Assembly: GCF_902497625.1 (NCBI RefSeq) | Contig: NZ_CABVGX010000001.1 | Coordinates: 1-64,000 of the forward strand | From: Pseudomonas fluorescens | GTDB lineage: Bacteria > Pseudomonadota > Gammaproteobacteria > Pseudomonadales > Pseudomonadaceae | Direction of reading: 5' to 3' | DNA length: 64,000 nucleotides | In this document: piece by piece, positions 7,217 through 15,113 of the stretch | How the letters are laid out: every line of letters starts with the position of its first letter | Numbering within the stretch: the first letter of the stretch is position 1 | Position numbers and translations under genes: made by a program | Notes under the pieces: generated by a model | Told to the model about the DNA's origin: nothing | The model's database searches: none | Seen by the model: the letters and a program-made list of their open reading frames with translations, nothing else

Positions 7217-8904
7217 TCAGAGCACTCCTGCTGTTCTGCGCCAACCAGTTCTTTTCGGAGAATCTTGCCCACATTGCTCTTGGGCAAGTCGTCTCGGAAG
7301 ATGATGCGGCGGGGACGCTTGTAGCTGACTAGATACTTTTCGCAGTGTGCGATCACGTGGGCCTCATCCAGATAGGGTTGGCGACGAACGACGTAGGCGA
7401 TGGGTATTTCTCCGGCCTTCTCGTCAGGAGCCGGCACGACCGCCGACTCCATCACCCCGGGGTGAGCATTCAGAACTCGCTCGATCTCCGAAGGGAAGAC
7501 TTTGAATCCCGAGGAAATGATCATTTCCTTTTTGCGGTCGACCAGGCGCAGATAGCCGTCCGGGTCGAAGAGACCGATGTCCCCCGTGCGGAAGAAGCCA
7601 TCGCTGGTGAATGCAGACGCGTTTTCTTCGGGCCGTCGCCAGTAACCGGCCATGATGGCGGGGCTGCGCACACATATCTCGCCGGCACCGACGGTGACCT
7701 CGTCGTCATTCTCGCTTCGTAGGGAAATTTCAATTCCCGCTACTGGCAAACCTACCGAGCCGGGGCGGGAGCGTCCGGCCGGGTTGCAGGAAATCAGTCC
7801 GGTTTCAGTCATACCGTAGGCTTCGGTGATATGGCAGCCAGTGATCCGGTGCCAGAACTTGGCCGTGGACTCGCTGACCGGCATGCCCGCACCGAGGCAG
7901 AGAGCGAGGTCCGTGAAGTCCTGCGAGTGAAATTCTTCGTTCTCCAGGAGCGAGTTGTAGAGGGTGTTGACGCCGGGGAAACTGCTTATGCGGTGCCGGG
8001 ACCACTCTTTGACAAACGCCGTGGTATCGCGTGGATTCATCACCAATACCGCTTTACCGCCTTTGGTCAGGGTGAAGAGCAGATTGCCCAGGCCGAGAAT
8101 GTGGTAGAGCGGCACCGCGAGCAGCAACACGTAATCCGGCTCGGCCCTGCCTAAAAGATGCGGACGCAGAGCCGAATGCTGTTGGCCAACGTTGAACAGC
8201 AAAGCCCGATGACTGATGGGCACTCCTTTGGGCTGCCCTGTAGTGCCACCGCTATAGATTATGAAGGCCGTCTGCTCGGCTGTAATGGGCGCGCGTTGAC
8301 TTAGTTTGGTCGCACGAGTCGCTACGACCTTGCGCCAGTCGACGGCTCCTTCTATGCGGGTGAACTTACTACCCAAGCGTCGATGAGCTACCCAATTAAC
8401 CAATGTCCGTCGCCAGCCTAGTTGATCACCTGGGGCGACTTGCACAGCAATACTTACACCGGCCTTGAGCATGGCCTGCTGGACACCCTGGCCCATGGGT
8501 TCGAAGAGAAATACAGCTTTGACTTCACTGTCCTTGAAAACCTGCGCCAGCTCCTGCGGCGTATACAAAGGGTTCACACAGACGGCGATCAAACCCGCCC
8601 GGATTATTCCCAGGCACGCCACCGGATGGGCGAGCATGTTCGGCAAAGCGACTGCAACCCGAGCTCCCGGTTGCAGCCCCTGGTTGATCAACCAGGTCGC
8701 TACCGCAGCACTCAGATTCTGTAATCGCTCGTAGCTTATGTTGGCACCCATTGCCGACACGGCCGGGGCTTTAGGCGTTTTCATAGCGCTACGCTGCAGC
8801 AGCTCTTCTATGGTGCAAACCCCAAGGTCAGCAAGCTCGCTGCCACTCTGCCGGGTACTGACTAACTTCAGTTTCTCATTATCTTTTTTATTTGAACGAT
8901 TCAT
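7213..8904 (-). CDS. Acyl-CoA ligase (AMP-binding, FadD-like)
   Basis: 563 residues, normal for fatty or aromatic acyl-CoA synthetases. The P-loop reads IIYSGGTTGQPKGVP (about 217-231), the adenylate motif TEAYGMTETG and the hinge DGYLRLVDRKKEMI are intact, and the terminal lysine segment KSNVGKILRKEL is present. It activates a carboxylic acid with ATP and CoA. FadD similarity suggests a medium or long-chain substrate, but the partner genes leave a terpenoid or ring-containing acid open. Confidence 0.92.
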   Translation of the reverse strand: MNRSNKKDNEKLKLVSTRQSGSELADLGVCTIEELLQRSAMKTPKAPAVSAMGANISYERLQNLSAAVATWLINQGLQPGARVAVALPNMLAHPVACLGIIRAGLIAVCVNPLYTPQELAQVFKDSEVKAVFLFEPMGQGVQQAMLKAGVSIAVQVAPGDQLGWRRTLVNWVAHRRLGSKFTRIEGAVDWRKVVATRATKLSQRAPITAEQTAFIIYSGGTTGQPKGVPISHRALLFNVGQQHSALRPHLLGRAEPDYVLLLAVPLYHILGLGNLLFTLTKGGKAVLVMNPRDTTAFVKEWSRHRISSFPGVNTLYNSLLENEEFHSQDFTDLALCLGAGMPVSESTAKFWHRITGCHITEAYGMTETGLISCNPAGRSRPGSVGLPVAGIEISLRSENDDEVTVGAGEICVRSPAIMAGYWRRPEENASAFTSDGFFRTGDIGLFDPDGYLRLVDRKKEMIISSGFKVFPSEIERVLNAHPGVMESAVVPAPDEKAGEIPIAYVVRRQPYLDEAHVIAHCEKYLVSYKRPRRIIFRDDLPKSNVGKILRKELVGAEQQECSE

Positions 8905-8916
8905 CTGTGGTCCGCC

Positions 8917-10692
8917 CTAGCAGAGTTGGATCTGTTCGAGCAGCCCAAGACGCGATGCATTGCGCTTCAGCTTTTCGATAAGTGAAGGAACACGTACTTC
9001 GGCTTCGGAAAAATACAGACGGGCCAGGGCAGGTTTGCTTCTGAGGAATTTTTCATCAGAAGTTGACGGCGCGGCGGCATCCGCGATCCATGCCCACAAA
9101 TAGCCAAAAACAACGGTACCCAGCAGTTCAAGGAAGTCCGGCGCAACCAAACCCACAACGTCCCGGTTGAAAACCGTATCGACCGATAGTTGCTGAACCA
9201 ATGGTTCGAACTCGGCCCCCCATGACGCCAAGGTCGTGACGACCCCTTCCAGTCCTGGACGCTGGCGCAGACGCTCGGCTAGCGCGGGGATGTGGCTGAG
9301 GAAGATCCCCAAGCGCTGTCCCTGATCGCTCAGGGTCTTGCGCCCCAGCAAGTCCAGAGACTGGATGTAGTTTGTGCCTTCATAGATCGGACAGATGGCC
9401 GCATCGCGCAGCAGCTGCTCCATGCCGGTTTCGACGATGTAACCGTGCCCACCGAACAGCTGGAGAGCGGACGAGATATGTGTACCCGCGTGCTGAGACA
9501 GGTAGCCCTTGACGATGGGGGTCAACAACTCTGCCAGCTGTGAGGCCTGCTTACGTCGCGCGTCATCCGGGTGGCAACGCGCTTCATCAAGCAGGGTGCC
9601 GACCCAGGCGCAGAGCAAGCGTGCTGGCTCAATAAACAGCCGCTGCTGAACAAGGCTCGACTTGACGCCAATATGACTTAACAGAGGGTCAGCGGGTTGA
9701 TCGGGGTGCGTGGCACCATTCAGCGCGCGGCCTTGCAAGCGCTCCTGGGTGTAGCGCAGCGCGTTCTGGTAAGCGACCTCGGTCAAACCTACGGTTTGGA
9801 CACCGACGGCGAGCCGTGCGCTGTTCATCAGCAGGAACATGCAGGCAAGGCCACGGTTCAATTCGCCGACGCGGTAGCCCCTGGCATTCTCGAATGCCAG
9901 GGCGCATGTGGCGTTGGCACGAATGCCATGCTTGTGCTCAAGCGCGATGACCGACACCCCGTTGGCTGAGGCAGGAACCTCCAATTGGTATTTCGGCACG
10001 ACGAATAGGCTGAGGCCGCCAGTACCTGCCGGGGCCCCTTCCGTTCTGGCGAGCACCAGGTGAACGATGTTCTCGGTCAGGTCGTGATCGCCGTTCGAGA
10101 TGAATATCTTGGTTCCACTCAGGAGGTAGGAGCCGTCCGACTGTGTGACTGCAGTCGTGCGAATCAAACCAAGATCGCTGCCAGCCTGAGGCTCGGTAAG
10201 GCACATGGTGCCAAGCCATTCGCCACTGGCTAGCTTGTCGGAAAACAGGGATCGAACCCGCTCATCGCCGAATCGGTCGACACAACGGAGAACACCTTCG
10301 CGCACGTTGGCGAAAATGCTGAAAGACAGGTTGGTGGAGGCGAGCATCTCGTCAAAAAAGACACCTGCCGTTCCTGGGAAACCTTGCCCCCCAATGGACA
10401 GTGGGACCGTCAGAGCAGGCCAGCCGTTCTCCTGAAACAGGCGGTAAGCTGACTTGAAGCCCTGTGGGGTTTTGACCCCACCCTGTTCAAGCCTGCAACC
10501 CTCGGCATCGCCGCTGCCGTTCAAGGGCAGCAGTTGCTCTTGGGTGAGCTCGGCACCGACCTCCAGAGTGGCCCTGAACAGGTCGGCGTCGATATGGTGG
10601 TGCTCTGGCAGCAGAGGCAACAGCTCTGAAAGTCGAAGAACCTTGTGAGCGAGGAAGTTGAACTCCTCCAGTGGTGCTTGGTACTGCAGCAT
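8917..10692 (-). CDS. Acyl-CoA dehydrogenase
   Basis: 591 residues, like the long FadE5/DUF-extended type with a C-terminal extra domain rather than the 380-residue classical form. FAD and substrate motifs: MCLTEPQAGSDLG, YLLSGTKIFISNGDHD and LFGGHGYIVETGMEQLLRDA with the catalytic region near IYEGTNYIQSLDLLGRK. It introduces the alpha-beta double bond and passes electrons to ETF. Twelve bases from the ligase gene, so the same transcript. Confidence 0.93.
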   Translation of the reverse strand: MLQYQAPLEEFNFLAHKVLRLSELLPLLPEHHHIDADLFRATLEVGAELTQEQLLPLNGSGDAEGCRLEQGGVKTPQGFKSAYRLFQENGWPALTVPLSIGGQGFPGTAGVFFDEMLASTNLSFSIFANVREGVLRCVDRFGDERVRSLFSDKLASGEWLGTMCLTEPQAGSDLGLIRTTAVTQSDGSYLLSGTKIFISNGDHDLTENIVHLVLARTEGAPAGTGGLSLFVVPKYQLEVPASANGVSVIALEHKHGIRANATCALAFENARGYRVGELNRGLACMFLLMNSARLAVGVQTVGLTEVAYQNALRYTQERLQGRALNGATHPDQPADPLLSHIGVKSSLVQQRLFIEPARLLCAWVGTLLDEARCHPDDARRKQASQLAELLTPIVKGYLSQHAGTHISSALQLFGGHGYIVETGMEQLLRDAAICPIYEGTNYIQSLDLLGRKTLSDQGQRLGIFLSHIPALAERLRQRPGLEGVVTTLASWGAEFEPLVQQLSVDTVFNRDVVGLVAPDFLELLGTVVFGYLWAWIADAAAPSTSDEKFLRSKPALARLYFSEAEVRVPSLIEKLKRNASRLGLLEQIQLC

Positions 10693-10713
10693 CTCTTGCC
10701 CCTGCCTTATTGG

Positions 10714-11511
10714 TTAACGACCTTTGAACACCGGTTCGCGCTTCTGCATCATCGCCATGACGCCTTCACGCACGTCTTCGCTCTTGATCAGCGTGAACAG
10801 CAGTTCGTTGAGCTTGGAGAGCGCAGCATCGTCACCCTCGTCGCGCGCCTGGAAGGCAGACTGCAGGGTGGCCTTGATGGCCAGCGGTGCGGCTTTGGCG
10901 ATGCGCTCGGCGTACTCGATGGCGCGCACCAGCTCTTGGCCGGACTCAACGACCTCTGTCAGCAGACGCATACGCAGAGCATCGTCAGCACCGAACTCTT
11001 CACCGGTCAGCATGTAGCGCATGGCATCGGTCCAGCCGGCAGCTTGGGTAAAGCGCACGGTGGAACCGCCAGATGGCGGAATGCCGCGCAGTACTTCCAG
11101 GTGAGCGAAGCGGGTGTTGCTGGCGGCGATTGCGATGTCGGCGTTGAGCACCAGCTCGATGCCCGCGGTCCAGCAGGTGCCTTGCACGGCGAGGACCACT
11201 GGTTTGGTGCGGCGCGGCTTCGAGACACCCCACGGGTCGATACCCTCGTCCGGGTACTTGAAGCCGCCCGAAGCCAGCTTCGGCGTCAGCTCCATTAGAT
11301 CAAGGCCTGCCGTGAAATGGTCGCCGTGGGCGAACACGACGGCGCAGCGCATTTCATCGTTGCGCTCGAATTCACCCATGGCCAGGGCCAAGTCATTGAG
11401 CATGGCGCTGTCGAAAGCATTGCGTTTGCCGGCCCGGTCGAGGCCGATAAGGAACAGATGACCACGCTGCTCTCGAGTGACGCGACCCGGACCGCTGTTT
11501 GCTTCGCTCAT
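10714..11511 (-). CDS. Crotonase/enoyl-CoA hydratase family protein, first gene of the operon
   Basis: 265 residues from the ATG at 11511, preceded by AGGAGA; an upstream ATG at 11556 lacks a site. Oxyanion blocks GDHFTAGLDLMEL and VQGTCWTAGIELVLNADIAIA are clear. The second active-site acid lies in FAHLEVLRGIPPSGG. It is the promoter-proximal gene of the 11511-4243 operon and lies opposite a TetR gene across a 168-bp operator region. Confidence 0.88.
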   Translation of the reverse strand: MSEANSGPGRVTREQRGHLFLIGLDRAGKRNAFDSAMLNDLALAMGEFERNDEMRCAVVFAHGDHFTAGLDLMELTPKLASGGFKYPDEGIDPWGVSKPRRTKPVVLAVQGTCWTAGIELVLNADIAIAASNTRFAHLEVLRGIPPSGGSTVRFTQAAGWTDAMRYMLTGEEFGADDALRMRLLTEVVESGQELVRAIEYAERIAKAAPLAIKATLQSAFQARDEGDDAALSKLNELLFTLIKSEDVREGVMAMMQKREPVFKGR

Positions 11512-11567
11512 GAGAGCTTCTCCTGACTTTATGAGGGGCTGCCTGGTTTTTTCCAAGCTGAAGATAC

Positions 11568-11611
11568 TTACCGAATGTTCGGTTAGCTGAAACTAAACAA
11601 ACATTCGGTAA
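11568..11611 (+). promoter_or_regulatory. Probable TetR operator between the acyl-CoA operon and its regulator
   Basis: TTACCGAATGTT (11568-11579) is repeated inverted as AACATTCGGTAA (11600-11611). The left copy runs on to form the palindrome ACCGAA-TG-TTCGGT. TetR sites of this ACCGAA/TTCGGT type are common in front of acyl-CoA genes. Position between divergent starts at 11511 and 11680 suits control of both. Confidence 0.6.
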
Positions 11612-11679
11612 CCGTCAAATTGTTGCAGCAAGGCTTATGACGTAGAATCAGCGAGGATTATCGAGAGCAGGTTTACCCC

Positions 11680-12255
11680 GTGCGCCCATTGAAAGTATCC
11701 CGCGATGAACTGCTGCAGCGCTGCGCCAACACTTTTAAGCGTCTCGGCTACCACGGCACCACCATGGATGCCTTGTCGGTTGCTTGCGGGCTGACCAAGG
11801 CGTCCTTCTACCATCACTATCCCAACAAGGAGTCGCTTCTGAGGGATGTGCTGGAGTGGACCCATGGGCGCTTGAAGCAATCGCTGTTCTCCATCGCTTT
11901 CGATGAAAGCCTGACTCCTCAGGAGCGACTCACAAGCATGGGGCGCAAGGCAAAGAAACTCTTCCAGGACGACTCGATTGGATGCTTGATGGGTGTTGTG
12001 GCAGTCGATGCCGCTTATGGGAAGGTCGATCTCATGAAGCCGATTCGGCACTTCATGGATGACTGGGCCGCCGCATTCTTCAAGCTCTACAGCGTCGGGC
12101 ACAGCCAGGAGGACGCGCAGAATCTGGCGCGACAGCTGGTGGCTGATTTCGAAGGGGCTATTCTGCTGGCTCGTATCTATGGCGATCCGAGATACATAGA
12201 TGCGGTCACTGAGCGTGGACTGCGGCAGCTGGAGCCCGCGGGTGCTGGTGGCTAG
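11680..12255 (+). CDS. TetR-family regulator, probable repressor of the acyl-CoA operon
   Basis: 191 residues from a GTG. N-terminal HTH is textbook: FKRLGYHGTTMDALSVACGLTKASFYHHYPNKESLLRDVL. The C-terminal ligand domain is unassigned; acyl-CoA or the pathway substrate is a reasonable guess from context. It is divergent from the operon, with an inverted repeat between. Its end overlaps the end of the convergent TetR gene by four bases. Confidence 0.9.
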   Translation: MRPLKVSRDELLQRCANTFKRLGYHGTTMDALSVACGLTKASFYHHYPNKESLLRDVLEWTHGRLKQSLFSIAFDESLTPQERLTSMGRKAKKLFQDDSIGCLMGVVAVDAAYGKVDLMKPIRHFMDDWAAAFFKLYSVGHSQEDAQNLARQLVADFEGAILLARIYGDPRYIDAVTERGLRQLEPAGAGG

Positions 12256-12863
12256 GCCAGTTCCCGTGCAAAACTCCGTTTCACTTCCTGCCAGATAAGG
12301 TCGAGCGGTGCCGCGCTGCGCGCGGCTCGGCACAGGGCAACAGAGCCCTCGATAGAGGCAATGGCCAGCAGCGCCAGGCTGCGTGAGCGAACGTCGGTCA
12401 CTCCGGCCTCCTGCAGCGACCGGCCGACAATCTCCTGCCACTCACCAAAGATAGCGTTGGCTTGATCCAGTAACTGCAGCTGGATCTGAGCTTCGAGCTC
12501 CGGTTCAGGCTCGCCGCGCTGGTCGGAAGAGTACTGCTCAACCGCCACGGCCAGCACTGCACAGCCGGCTTGGAAGGCTGTCTCTTCAAGCGTTTTTCGC
12601 CACAAGGCAACGAAGAGCTCCATGCCTTTCACAGGGCCATGTTTGCTCAGCAGCTGTGCCAGCGGCTCGCTGACTTCCCGGCCGGCGTGCTCCACGGCTG
12701 CTTCGAGCAGTTGGCGCTTACCGCCAGGGAAGTGGTGGGTGATGGAGCCGCGTGGCGTGTTCGAGTGGCGCACGACCTCGCGCATGCTGGTTGCAGTCAT
12801 CCCCTTGCGGCGCAGTAGATCCGCAGCGCCGACGATCATTCGGTCACGAGTGGAAGTAGTCAT
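12252..12863 (-). CDS. TetR-family regulator (LmrA/YxaF type)
   Basis: 203 residues. N-terminal HTH with the LmrA/YxaF wording: AADLLRRKGMTATSMREVV followed by RGSITHHFPGGKRQLLEAAV. C-terminal part has a GCAVLAVAVEQ segment common in this subgroup. Such proteins repress a neighbouring gene and respond to drugs or flavonoids. Two copies of a matching palindrome lie between it and the cupin gene, so autoregulation and control of the cupin are likely. Confidence 0.9.
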   Translation of the reverse strand: MTTSTRDRMIVGAADLLRRKGMTATSMREVVRHSNTPRGSITHHFPGGKRQLLEAAVEHAGREVSEPLAQLLSKHGPVKGMELFVALWRKTLEETAFQAGCAVLAVAVEQYSSDQRGEPEPELEAQIQLQLLDQANAIFGEWQEIVGRSLQEAGVTDVRSRSLALLAIASIEGSVALCRAARSAAPLDLIWQEVKRSFARELA

Positions 12864-12873
12864 CTTAATAAAT

Positions 12874-12929
12874 TATGCCATCTGTCATATTATGGTGTAG
12901 CCTCAGGCTCGACTATGCCACTTGTCATA
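12874..12929 (+). promoter_or_regulatory. Two operators of the LmrA-like regulator
   Basis: TATGCCATCTGTCATA (12874-12889) and TATGCCACTTGTCATA (12914-12929), each an imperfect palindrome of form TATGMCA-NN-TGKCATA. They are 40 bp apart, about four helical turns, so two dimers could bind on the same face. They fill the gap between the divergent TetR and cupin genes. Confidence 0.65.
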
Positions 12930-12968
12930 GTCGTACATCCACCTATTCCGCTACGAGGCACCGAAAAG

Positions 12969-13364
12969 ATGACTGCTCGTCCTAAGCTCCCCAATCCGAT
13001 CGATTCTGTAGTTCTGGCATCGTTGGACACTCCCGATGGATGGCTTGAGTACCCGCTGGGCAATGATGTGATCGAGGGCAATCCGGACACTCGGATGAAG
13101 CTCTTGCGAACCGTTGGCGTGAAAACCCCGCACAAGTCCGTGGCGTTCTTCACCTCTCGTCCTGCGAAGTTTCATTGGCGCTTCGAAAACGATGAGGCTT
13201 TTGTGCTGATCGAAGGTCGTATCGCAATCACTATGGACACTGGTGAGAGGTTCGAAATGGTTGCGGGGGATGCCGTATCGATTCCGGCTGGGCACACGGG
13301 GGTCTGCGAGGTCTTCGAGTTCAGCCGGAAATTCACCGTGGTTACCAGTGGAATCGCTGATTAA
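12969..13364 (+). CDS. Cupin-domain protein
   Basis: 131 residues from the ATG at 12969 with GAGG ten bases upstream. An earlier in-frame ATG at 12915 lies inside an operator and is unlikely. Cupin strands are legible in FHWRFENDEAFVLIEGRIAI and MVAGDAVSIPAGHTGVCEV. The metal His set is reduced (only one His in the first motif), closer to DUF861-like cupins of unknown catalysis. Probably repressed by the adjacent TetR protein. Confidence 0.8.
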   Translation: MTARPKLPNPIDSVVLASLDTPDGWLEYPLGNDVIEGNPDTRMKLLRTVGVKTPHKSVAFFTSRPAKFHWRFENDEAFVLIEGRIAITMDTGERFEMVAGDAVSIPAGHTGVCEVFEFSRKFTVVTSGIAD

Positions 13365-13372
13365 CGGTAGAC

Positions 13373-14827
13373 CTATGAAGGTGACCATGTCTCTGTAGCC
13401 GCGTACGCTGGAAAAGACATCATCGACTCGGTCGGTGGGTGTTCGTAGGTTGAGGACAACACGGCACCGAGTCGATCACCCAACAGATTCCAGGCGCGTT
13501 TCTTCTCTTCGGCATAATCGTGATGCAGATAGTGTCGCCTCACCCGGGAGCCGGCAAGCACATGGTTCTGACATCGATCAATGACGTCCAGGCTGACCCC
13601 CAAGGCCTGCATCATGGTCGCGCCTGTGCGGCGTAGGTCATGCGGTGTCCAGTCGCCATTCTGGCCGTCGGCAAGCACCAGTGTATCGTCATGGCGACGT
13701 CTGGAGAGGGCTTTGCGGTTTTTGAATCGGGCCTGGCGGTCACCCACCTGCTTACTCACCACTTTCACGTCCACATGCCCATCATCCTGCTTGTTCGGAA
13801 AGCACCATTGAGTATCGCCCGTCATGGTCTTGAGTTCCTGAAAGAAGTGCAGGGCAAAGGGTGAGAGGAAAACATAATGGTCTTGTTTTTTGCGCCGGCT
13901 GCCTTTGACGTTCCCGCTCGGGATGAACCAGGTATGGTTCTCCAGATCGACATTCTTCCATTCGGCCTGAAGCAGTTCACCGATCCGGCATAACGTTCCC
14001 AAACAGATCCAAAGCGCAAGTTGGGACTCTGGTTTCAGGGGGCGAATTCCACCGTACTTCTCGCCGGCAGGTAGCGCTGCATAGTCGGTAGTCATTTTCT
14101 GAAAGCGTTGGTGTAATTCTTGAAGTTCGGTGGAGGAGAGGGTCCGAGTACGTTCCTCTTGGTAGTCACTGGGTACAAGCTTATCGATTTCGACCAAGTC
14201 TGCTGGATTTCCGTCGATCAGCAGTGTTCGCCATGGCTGTCGTTTCTGGGCCCATCCAAACATCTGAACGATATCCGAAAAAAGACTAATGGCTTGGCGA
14301 GTAGCGCCGCGAGCCATGACGGAACGCACCAGACCCCGCAGGTCATGCTCACTGACTGTACTGATGACTTTTGAGCCAACGGCGGGGTAAAGATCTTTCG
14401 CGAATTTTCTCCGTAGCTCGGCATTACCATCCTTTCGTGCCACACCATCGCGAAGCCATTCTCCCGCTAGGTCTAGCAGCGTTAGCTCCATAGATTTTTG
14501 CTGATCGGCTTCTGCGAGTTGTGCAGCCAGCTCCGCTTTCAGTCTGACCTTCCCTGCGCGCTTGTTCTCATTAGGATTGATCCCTTTTGCTAAAAGGTCT
14601 CGTGCTTCGTTGCGCTCCTTGCGGATTTCGGTCAACGACTTGTTTGGCCAGGTACCACACGAGAAGCGGGTGTAAATCCTTTCCCAGCGAAACTGGAAGT
14701 AAAAGGGGATGGCGATACCTTTTTTGCGGAGTGAAACCCTGCCCGCGAGGCTGCCTTCGTCGCGTATGATGATGCCGACATCCTGCTCGGTCAGTGCTTC
14801 CAATTCCTTGGCAGTGAGCTTGGCCAT
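13373..14827 (-). CDS. P4-type tyrosine integrase
   Basis: 484 residues from the ATG at 14827, with AGGAGG seven bases upstream. The N-terminus carries the arm-binding domain (GRVSLRKKGIAIPFYFQFRW). Catalytic residues are in place: Arg in GTLCRIGELLQAEW, HDLRR, and Tyr in RRHYLHHDY, so it looks active. It starts about 170 bp from a tRNA-Pro 3' fragment and ends eight bases from the cupin gene. It probably mobilised the DNA to its left into tRNA-Pro. Confidence 0.93.
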   Translation of the reverse strand: MAKLTAKELEALTEQDVGIIIRDEGSLAGRVSLRKKGIAIPFYFQFRWERIYTRFSCGTWPNKSLTEIRKERNEARDLLAKGINPNENKRAGKVRLKAELAAQLAEADQQKSMELTLLDLAGEWLRDGVARKDGNAELRRKFAKDLYPAVGSKVISTVSEHDLRGLVRSVMARGATRQAISLFSDIVQMFGWAQKRQPWRTLLIDGNPADLVEIDKLVPSDYQEERTRTLSSTELQELHQRFQKMTTDYAALPAGEKYGGIRPLKPESQLALWICLGTLCRIGELLQAEWKNVDLENHTWFIPSGNVKGSRRKKQDHYVFLSPFALHFFQELKTMTGDTQWCFPNKQDDGHVDVKVVSKQVGDRQARFKNRKALSRRRHDDTLVLADGQNGDWTPHDLRRTGATMMQALGVSLDVIDRCQNHVLAGSRVRRHYLHHDYAEEKKRAWNLLGDRLGAVLSSTYEHPPTESMMSFPAYAATETWSPS

Positions 14828-14845
14828 AATCAACCTCCTGATAAG

Positions 14846-14868
14846 TTTACTCCCACATTTACTCCCAC
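14846..14868. promoter_or_regulatory. Integrase arm-type repeats
   Basis: TTTACTCCCAC is repeated in tandem at 14846-14856 and 14858-14868, just upstream of the integrase gene. Direct repeats of a TGGGAGTA-like word are the arm sites usually seen beside P4-type integrases. Confidence 0.55.
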
Positions 14869-14999
14869 TAATTCGTCAGCTAAGGGTAGATCAGGATAGA
14901 GGTCGTTGGAAGAGTGAAGCGCTCAAAGGCCTTGTTTTACTGGGTTTGAGGATTCTATAGGGGCGCAGCGCGAACCAGGGATGCATAATGCATAACTGA

Positions 15000-15044
15000 A
15001 TGGGGTGCTAGGGGTCGAGTGTTCGAATCACTCCGTCCCGACCA
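15000..15044 (+). tRNA. tRNA-Pro(GGG) 3' fragment, attachment site
   Basis: Forty-five bases match the 3' half of a proline tRNA: anticodon loop ATGGGGT, the 3' anticodon strand GCTAG, the T arm GAGTGTTCGAATCACTC, the acceptor strand GTCCCG and encoded ACCA. The 5' half is absent; the preceding bases (CATAACTGA) do not pair with the stem. This is the classical footprint of integration into a tRNA gene. The intact tRNA would lie outside the window. Confidence 0.8.
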
Positions 15045-15060
15045 TATTTTTCAATGACTT

Positions 15061-15088
15061 AGGCCAATGTTCGCGCATTGGCCTTTTT
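15061..15088. terminator. Bidirectional terminator after the tRNA fragment
   Basis: AGGCCAATG (15061-15069) pairs perfectly with CATTGGCCT (15076-15084) and is followed by TTTT. It may be the original tRNA-Pro terminator, and it also ends the leftward integrase transcript. Confidence 0.8.
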
Positions 15089-15113
15089 CATGCGTAGGGA
15101 CTTTTGCGGGGGT

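Noticed and set aside
12915..12968. Earlier start of the cupin gene
   Set aside because: It lies inside an operator palindrome and lacks a ribosome site, whereas 12969 has one.
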